From JBEVOS01 sp044226655 (GTDB lineage: Bacteria > Pseudomonadota > Alphaproteobacteria > Caulobacterales > Aquidulcibacteraceae), in the NCBI GenBank assembly GCA_044226655.1, contig JBGAGO010000004.1:124001-188000 (forward strand): a DNA stretch of 64,000 nucleotides, in the 5' to 3' direction. Position numbers and translations under genes: made by a program. The notes under the pieces are model-generated. The model did no database searches. It saw only the letters and a program-made list of their open reading frames with translations, and had not been told where the DNA came from. Below are positions 59,358-64,000 of the stretch, piece by piece. Positions within the stretch are counted from its first letter, which is position 1, and each line of letters opens with the position of its first letter.

Positions 59358-60146
59358 TCACGATCCCAAGAAGGCGAAAATATCATCGTAGAGGCCATGC
59401 GCCGGCAAATCGCTATGGCCGCCGCCTTCGACGCGGATGAAACGTTTCGGCTCCCGCGCGCGCGCGAACAGGCGTTCGCCCATGGCGATCGGAATGACGT
59501 TGTCCTGATCGCCGTGCACGATGAGCAACGGCATGTTGATCGACGCGATGATATCGCGCGTGCGGAACTGATCGCGCATGAACAAATCAAGCGGCGCGCC
59601 CGGCGCACGCGCTTGCGCAATGTCAATAATGGCCGTCATCGGCGCCTCAAGCACGAGCGCGCGCGCCGGTCGCTCGGACGCCAGCCGCGCCGCGACCGCC
59701 GTGCCCAAGGAATGGCCGTGAATGACGATGTCGCCGGGGCGCAATCCCTGCGCGATGAGAAAATCATAGGCCGCACGCGCATCCTTGCGGAATCCCTCTT
59801 CGCTCGGCCGGCCGGTCGATCCCGAATAGCCGCGATACGAAACGGCGAGGAAGCCCGCCTCATGCGCCATGATCGCGCGGTAGCGATCATCGCCGCCGAT
59901 GAGCGTGCTAGCGTTGCCATGAAAGAAGAGAATGGTCGGCTGGCCGGGCGCGGCGGCATGGCGCCATGCGATCAGGGTTTCGCCATCCTCGGTGTGCAGG
60001 CGCACTTCCTCGACGCCGGGCAGATCGGGCGCGACGTGCGTCGGATCCGTGCGATAGGTGTAGCGCGCCGCGATCTGGTTGACGGCGATATAAGCGGCGC
60101 CGGCCAGCGCAAGCACAACAAAGGCGATGATAAGAGCCCAGCGCAT
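59358..60146 (-). CDS. Membrane-anchored alpha/beta hydrolase (BEM46/YfhR-like)
   Basis: 262 residues. An N-terminal transmembrane anchor (WALIIAFVVLALAGAAYIAV) is followed by a periplasm-facing hydrolase: oxyanion ILFFHGNAST, nucleophile elbow HGHSLGTAVA, acid VHGDQDNVIP and His in GGHSDLP. The layout matches bacterial BEM46-type hydrolases. Substrate unknown. Upstream of it lies the lipoprotein gene and pntB; spacing is small (12 bases), suggesting one transcript. Confidence 0.88.
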   Translation of the reverse strand: MRWALIIAFVVLALAGAAYIAVNQIAARYTYRTDPTHVAPDLPGVEEVRLHTEDGETLIAWRHAAAPGQPTILFFHGNASTLIGGDDRYRAIMAHEAGFLAVSYRGYSGSTGRPSEEGFRKDARAAYDFLIAQGLRPGDIVIHGHSLGTAVAARLASERPARALVLEAPMTAIIDIAQARAPGAPLDLFMRDQFRTRDIIASINMPLLIVHGDQDNVIPIAMGERLFARAREPKRFIRVEGGGHSDLPAHGLYDDIFAFLGS

Positions 60147-60158
60147 AGATCGATCGCC

Positions 60159-60668
60159 TCAGCCGCCGCCCGGCCATTCGCGCAGCACAGCCTGCGCCAG
60201 GCGCCGCGCCGCGGCGTCGCTGGTCAAAGCGGAATCGCCGGAGCTCACAAGAATCAGCGCGACAGCGCCGTTCTTGCGCAGCACAATTTGGCTCTGATTG
60301 CCGCCCATCTGCTTCACCAGCACCGCGGCGTCGCCCACGCCCTCAAGCGTTTCGGGCGGGATGTAGGAGCGCGCGCTCCATTCCGTCACCAGCTGCGTCA
60401 TGCGCGCCTCGGCGGCTTCCGCGCCGCCCGCGGCGTAGGTGATCAGACTCGCATCGATCACCCCATCCTCGCTCGACCACGCGCAGGCGATCTCCTGATC
60501 GTTGAGCGCCGGCAAGGCTTGGCTCACAGCCGGCCGCCGAAACGCCTCACGCGCGTCGGCAACCACGGAACAGGGCGCGATCGCCGTCGATCCGCCCTGC
60601 GCCCCGCCGCCGCTACGCCCGCACGCAGCCAACGCGGCGACACCGAGGACAAGGGCGGCCCAGCGCAC
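60159..60668 (-). CDS. Lipoprotein of unknown function
   Basis: 169 residues with a GTG start that overlaps the pntB TAG by one base. The signal peptide has lipobox LAACG (Cys16). The mature domain has two Cys (APCSVV and IACAWS) and an alternating strand/helix pattern (ASLITYAAGGAEAAEARMTQ; GVGDAAVLVKQMGGNQSQIV; RKNGAVALILVSSG) recalling small periplasmic sensor-like folds, but no family is recognised. Expression is probably coupled to pntB. Confidence 0.75.
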   Translation of the reverse strand: MRWAALVLGVAALAACGRSGGGAQGGSTAIAPCSVVADAREAFRRPAVSQALPALNDQEIACAWSSEDGVIDASLITYAAGGAEAAEARMTQLVTEWSARSYIPPETLEGVGDAAVLVKQMGGNQSQIVLRKNGAVALILVSSGDSALTSDAAARRLAQAVLREWPGGG

Positions 60669-62098
60669 TACAGCCCCTTCACGATCTCGTCCGTCATCTT
60701 CTTCGCATCGCCGAACAGCATCATGGTGTTGTCGCGGAAGAAGAGTTCATTTTCGACGCCGGCATAGCCGCTGCCCATGCCCCGCTTCACGAACAACACT
60801 GTCTTGGCCTTTTCGACGTCCAGGATCGGCATGCCGAAGATCGGCGATTTGGGATCGGTCTTGGCGCTGGGGTTCGTCACGTCATTGGCGCCGATCACGT
60901 AAGCCACATCGGCCTGCGCGAAATCATTGTTGATGTCTTCGAGCTCGAACACCTCGTCATACGGCACGTTGGCCTCGGCGAGCAGCACGTTCATGTGGCC
61001 AGGCATACGGCCGGCGACCGGGTGGATGGCGTATTTCACCTCGACGCCTTCCTTCTTCAGCATGTCGGCCATTTCGCGCACGGCGTGCTGCGCCTGCGCG
61101 ACGGCCATGCCATAGCCCGGCACGATGATGACTTTCGACGCGTTCTTCATGATGAAAGCGGCATCATCCGCGCTGCCCTGCTTCACCGGCCGCGTTTCGA
61201 CATGGCCGCTCGCCGCGCCGCCATCGGCCGTGCCGAAGCCGCCGAGGATGACGGAGATGAAGCTGCGGTTCATGCCCTTGCACATGATGTAGGAGAGGAT
61301 CGCGCCCGAAGAACCGACCAGCGCGCCCGTGATGATGAGCGCGACGTTTTCGAGCGTGAAGCCGAGCGCGGCGGCGGCCCAACCCGAATACGAATTCAGC
61401 ATCGACACGACGACCGGCATATCCGCGCCGCCGATCGGAATGATCAGCGTGATCCCGATCAGCAAAGAGAGACCGAGGATCGCCCAATAGGCCCATTTCA
61501 ATTGCCCGCCGCTCTGCACCAGCATGACGACGAGCACCACGATCGCCGCGGCGATCGCGATGTTGAGGAGATGGCGCGCGGGCAGAATGATCGGCGCGCC
61601 GCTCATATTGCCGTTGAGCTTGGCGAACGCGATGACCGAGCCCGTGAACGTGATCGCGCCGATCGCCGTGCCCAGCGAAAGCTCGATCAGGCTCTGCATG
61701 CGCACATTGCCGATGCCGTCATCGATGTGAAAGCTCGTCGGCGCGTAGAGCGCGGCGACCGCCACCGCGACGGCGGCGAGGCCAACCAGCGAGTGGAACG
61801 CGGCCACCAGCTGGGGCATCTGCGTCATCTGGATGTTGCGCGCGAGATAGGCGCCGATCCCGCCGCCGACCGCGGCGCCCGCGAGGATGATGCCGATCGT
61901 CGTCGGATCGGGCTGCACCAGCAGCAAGGTGGTGGCGATCGCGATCGCCATGCCGATCATGCCGAACGTATTGCCCTGCCGGCTGGTCTCGGGGCTCGAC
62001 AAGCCGCGCAACGCCAGGATGAACAGCACGCCGGAGACGAGATAAAGGATGGAGGCCCAATCGGCGCTCAAGGCCAGCCCGGTTGCGTTGCTTTCCAT
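60668..62098 (-). CDS. pntB: NAD(P) transhydrogenase subunit beta
   Basis: 476 residues. About eight or nine transmembrane helices lead to the NADP(H)-binding domain III at the C-terminus, starting VIIVPGYGMAVAQAQHAVRE with the conserved GYGMAVAQAQ fingerprint, then VKYAIHPVAGRMPGHMNVLL and VIGANDVTNPSAKTDPKSPI. It couples hydride transfer from NADH to NADP+ with proton entry. The alpha subunit is split here (pntAA and pntAB) and two non-pnt genes separate the subunits. Confidence 0.97.
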   Translation of the reverse strand: MESNATGLALSADWASILYLVSGVLFILALRGLSSPETSRQGNTFGMIGMAIAIATTLLLVQPDPTTIGIILAGAAVGGGIGAYLARNIQMTQMPQLVAAFHSLVGLAAVAVAVAALYAPTSFHIDDGIGNVRMQSLIELSLGTAIGAITFTGSVIAFAKLNGNMSGAPIILPARHLLNIAIAAAIVVLVVMLVQSGGQLKWAYWAILGLSLLIGITLIIPIGGADMPVVVSMLNSYSGWAAAALGFTLENVALIITGALVGSSGAILSYIMCKGMNRSFISVILGGFGTADGGAASGHVETRPVKQGSADDAAFIMKNASKVIIVPGYGMAVAQAQHAVREMADMLKKEGVEVKYAIHPVAGRMPGHMNVLLAEANVPYDEVFELEDINNDFAQADVAYVIGANDVTNPSAKTDPKSPIFGMPILDVEKAKTVLFVKRGMGSGYAGVENELFFRDNTMMLFGDAKKMTDEIVKGL

Positions 62099-62152
62099 AA
62101 AACTCCAGCCCCTCTCAGCGCCGCCCGTCGTTGCGGTGCGGCGCTCCCTGCG

Positions 62153-62779
62153 TCAAGTGCGCCGCCACCAGCGCATCCATCCTGAAAAGATCGTTGCGGC
62201 CGGCGCCGCGAAGAAGATCGCGCCCGCGGCCCATGGGTTCCAATGCCAGACATCGGTGGCGCCGAAGAAGGCCAGCACGTTGCCGATCACGGGCACGAAG
62301 GCGAGCACCACGCCGGCGAATGTCGCCGGCGCCGCGGGCCAATGCAGCATGCTTTGAATCTGGTCCGACACCGCGAACACTTGCAGCGCACACAGGCCTA
62401 CCCAAACCAGCGCGATCAGGCAGCCGAAGCCGACCAGCTGGTTCATCTGGATTTGAAAGCGCCGAATGTCTTCGCGCGTGCGGGCCCGATCATAGGTGCG
62501 CGCGCCGCTGCTGAGCGCGCCCTCTTCCGTGAGATTGCGCAGCGCGCGGCGGGCGGCGTCCTCCAGCTCCTGCTCGTCGGAATCGCCGTCTTTGCGGATT
62601 TCAAAGTCCGGCTGATAGGCCTGCACGACATCGACCAGCGCTTCGATCGCGCGCGGCGAGCCGGCGCCCGACGCGCTGTCCGCGCGCCAGCCTTCCATGA
62701 AGCGACGTTGGAATGCGTCCGGCCCGATGCGCCCATCGACGAACGCTTCCAGCAGCGCGCGCCAATCGGCGAATGTCAT
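62153..62779 (-). CDS. Membrane protein interposed in the pnt operon, unknown function
   Basis: 208 residues. A soluble N-terminal helical domain (about 1-110; MTFADWRALLEAFVDGRIGP; DEQELEDAARRALRNLTEEG) somewhat like a colicin-immunity helical bundle is followed by two transmembrane helices (about 113-136 and 148-190; FGCLIALVWVGLCALQVFAV and FAGVVLAFVPVIGNVLAFFG). The ATG overlaps the pntAB stop (ATGA), so translation is coupled to the transhydrogenase genes. No family recognised. It could assist assembly or be an unrelated passenger. Confidence 0.7.
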   Translation of the reverse strand: MTFADWRALLEAFVDGRIGPDAFQRRFMEGWRADSASGAGSPRAIEALVDVVQAYQPDFEIRKDGDSDEQELEDAARRALRNLTEEGALSSGARTYDRARTREDIRRFQIQMNQLVGFGCLIALVWVGLCALQVFAVSDQIQSMLHWPAAPATFAGVVLAFVPVIGNVLAFFGATDVWHWNPWAAGAIFFAAPAATIFSGWMRWWRRT

Positions 62780-63090
62780 GCCTTGGGCCGTTCTTTCTTC
62801 TTGTACATGGCGAGCATGCGCTGCGTGACGAGGAAGCCGCCGAAGATGTTGACCGAAGCCAGCGCGACCGCGAGCCCGCCCGAGCCTTTCGCCAACCAGC
62901 CGGCTTCACTCGCCCCGCCCGCGGCCGCTGCGATCAGCGCGCCGACGATGATGACCGAGGAGATCGCATTGGTGACCGACATCAGCGGCGTGTGCAGCGC
63001 CGGCGTCACGGACCAGACGACGTAATAGCCGACGAAAATCGCGAGCACGAAGATCGCGAGATAGAAGATGAAGGGCGAGACGGCTTCCAT
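62776..63090 (-). CDS. pntAB: NAD(P) transhydrogenase subunit alpha, part 2
   Basis: 104 residues with three transmembrane helices (SPFIFYLAIFVLAIFVGYYV; SVIIVGALIAAAAGG; GLAVALASVNIFGGFLVTQRM) and the LMSVTNAISSVIIVGAL core of the transhydrogenase alpha membrane domain. Together with pntAA it forms the split alpha subunit. It lies between the SnoaL-like and the interposed membrane protein genes. Confidence 0.95.
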   Translation of the reverse strand: MEAVSPFIFYLAIFVLAIFVGYYVVWSVTPALHTPLMSVTNAISSVIIVGALIAAAAGGASEAGWLAKGSGGLAVALASVNIFGGFLVTQRMLAMYKKKERPKA

Positions 63091-63101
63091 GGGCGCCCTC
63101 C

Positions 63102-63461
63102 TCAGGCGTCGGCTTGATAGGTCGCATCCGCGCGCGTGATGCGGCCGATAGCGTCCAGCTCATGCGATTCTGCAGCGAGTTCGCCGCGATGATTGCGGTA
63201 GATCAGCGTGTGGCCGCGCGCGCCCACGCACAGGGCTTCCGGCGCGAAGCGCAGCTCCGGCGCGCGCGCCAGCGCCTTCTCGAAATAGGCCCGCACCATG
63301 ACCTTGCCGTGCACGACGCCATCCGCGGAGAAGCCAAGCGCCGCCGCATAGGGCGAGGCGAATTCGATGTCGTCGTGATAGAGCGCCAGGATCGCGTCGA
63401 GATCGTGCGCATTCCACGCCGCATACCAGCGCACGGCGAGCTCTGAATCGCTCGGCCGCAT
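63102..63461 (-). CDS. NTF2/SnoaL-like domain protein
   Basis: 119 residues with a SnoaL-like cone fold: VRWYAAWNAHDLDAILALYH, then DIEFASPYAAAL, VRAYFEKALARAPELRFAPE and GHTLIYRNHRGELAAESHEL. Ketosteroid isomerase or small-ligand binding is typical; catalytic residues are not certain. It starts overlapping the pntAA stop (TGATG) and is followed 11 bases later by pntAB, so it is built into the pnt operon, an unusual position. Confidence 0.85.
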   Translation of the reverse strand: MRPSDSELAVRWYAAWNAHDLDAILALYHDDIEFASPYAAALGFSADGVVHGKVMVRAYFEKALARAPELRFAPEALCVGARGHTLIYRNHRGELAAESHELDAIGRITRADATYQADA

Positions 63462-64000
63462 CAGGCGCCTGGCGCCGCGGCCGGCGCGAGCGCGGGATGG
63501 ACGATTGCGCCGCTGCGCGTGAGCATGGCGCCTTTGATGATCTCATCGTCCCAGGCCGGCGCGTAGGCTTTGCTCTCTTTGTCGGTCAGCAGCGGCAGGA
63601 GCGCGAGCAGGTTCTTGGCGTAGAGCGCGGAGGCGTCCGCGCCGAGCCGCGCCGGCAGATTGGAGAAGCCGGCGATTCTGACGCCGCCCTCTTCGACCAC
63701 GACATCCGGTTTCGACAGCGGGCAATTGCCGCCCTGCGCGACCGCGAGATCGATGATCACCGAGCCCGGCCGCATCGAACGCGCCATGGCTTCGGTGACG
63801 AGCACGGGCGCCGGACGGCCGGGAATGAGCGCCGTCGTGATGACGATGTCCTGCTTGGCGATATGTTCCGCCACGAGCACGGCCTGCTTGGCCTGATATT
63901 CCGCGCTCATCGGCTTCGCATAGCCGGATGCGGTTTCGGCCTGCTTGAACTCGTCGTCTTCCACCGCGACGAATTTGGCGCCGAGCGAAGCGACTTGTTC
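63461..64000 (-). CDS. pntAA: NAD(P) transhydrogenase subunit alpha, part 1 (5' end beyond the window)
   Basis: The last 179 codons of the NAD(H)-binding domain I, the frame continuing beyond base 64000 (EQVASLGAKFVAVE). Motifs: the redox-relevant SAEYQAKQAVLVAEHIAKQD, IPGRPAPVLVTEAMARSMRP, VIIDLAVAQGGNCPLSKPD. It binds NADH for hydride transfer to NADP+ on pntB. Its stop overlaps the start of the SnoaL-like gene. Confidence 0.96.
   Translation of the reverse strand, partial: EQVASLGAKFVAVEDDEFKQAETASGYAKPMSAEYQAKQAVLVAEHIAKQDIVITTALIPGRPAPVLVTEAMARSMRPGSVIIDLAVAQGGNCPLSKPDVVVEEGGVRIAGFSNLPARLGADASALYAKNLLALLPLLTDKESKAYAPAWDDEIIKGAMLTRSGAIVHPALAPAAAPGA

Overview
The window is high-GC, densely coding bacterial chromosome with short intergenic gaps and no rRNA, tRNA, phage, IS or CRISPR. 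Gene content points to an alphaproteobacterium, most likely Caulobacterales or a Hyphomonadaceae-like relative. It carries homologues of the Caulobacter cell-cycle and nucleoid proteins GapR (DUF2312), RcdA (DUF1465) and TrcR (DUF1013), DUF1192 and COQ9 proteins, and alphaproteobacterial gene orders (ybgC-tolQRAB-pal-cpoB-tilS-ftsH; rplY-pth-ychF). The taxonomic assignment is inference.

Layout. 1-3.5 kb: the 3' part of uvrC with an in-frame palindromic repeat, pgsA, and a degenerate kinase-receiver protein whose 3' end overlaps a tiny antisense membrane-protein ORF and is followed by a strongly structured region ending in a terminator. 3.7-5.8 kb: a cytochrome P450 and a multi-pass membrane protein. 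5.9-14.6 kb (minus strand): ftsH, tilS and the whole Tol-Pal envelope-constriction cluster with ybgC. 14.7-20 kb (plus): a lipoprotein hydrolase, rplY, pth, a PIN-domain toxin-antitoxin pair, a TPR protein and ychF. 20-28.2 kb: a retropepsin-like protease, a VOC protein, an alkylsulfatase-like enzyme, an inositol monophosphatase, a WecG/TagA glycosyltransferase, mnmC, a small lipoprotein and motA. 28.4-34.9 kb: a membrane-embedded alpha/beta hydrolase, an exported protein, a penicillin-acylase-type Ntn hydrolase and an MltB-type transglycosylase. 35-38.8 kb: bL36, a HAD hydrolase, TPR proteins, gapR, a GNAT protein and an esterase. 39-42.6 kb: a sigma-54 response regulator, an ABC1/UbiB kinase and very small membrane proteins. 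43-50 kb: an acyl-CoA synthetase, bL31, rcdA, a quinone oxidoreductase, arfB, a histidine kinase and a glycosyltransferase. 50-58.8 kb: trcR behind a leader hairpin, two DUF465 genes, a GGDEF protein, purEK, a metallo-hydrolase, COQ9, rpsU with an apparent AUC start, a second membrane hydrolase and an EVE protein. 59-64 kb (minus): the pntAA-pntAB-pntB proton-translocating transhydrogenase operon with two extra genes interposed and hydrolase/lipoprotein genes downstream.

Most of the content is conserved housekeeping. The unusual material is (i) dispersed palindromic repeats whose arms are conserved but whose internal mini-hairpins differ in sequence while keeping their pairing, one copy lying in frame inside uvrC; (ii) several ORFs below 55 codons encoding single-span membrane peptides; (iii) a toxin-antitoxin operon that looks leaderless; (iv) a non-canonical start for bS21; and (v) a structured, terminator-ended region at 3.5-3.67 kb. 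No single large undescribed system is evident.
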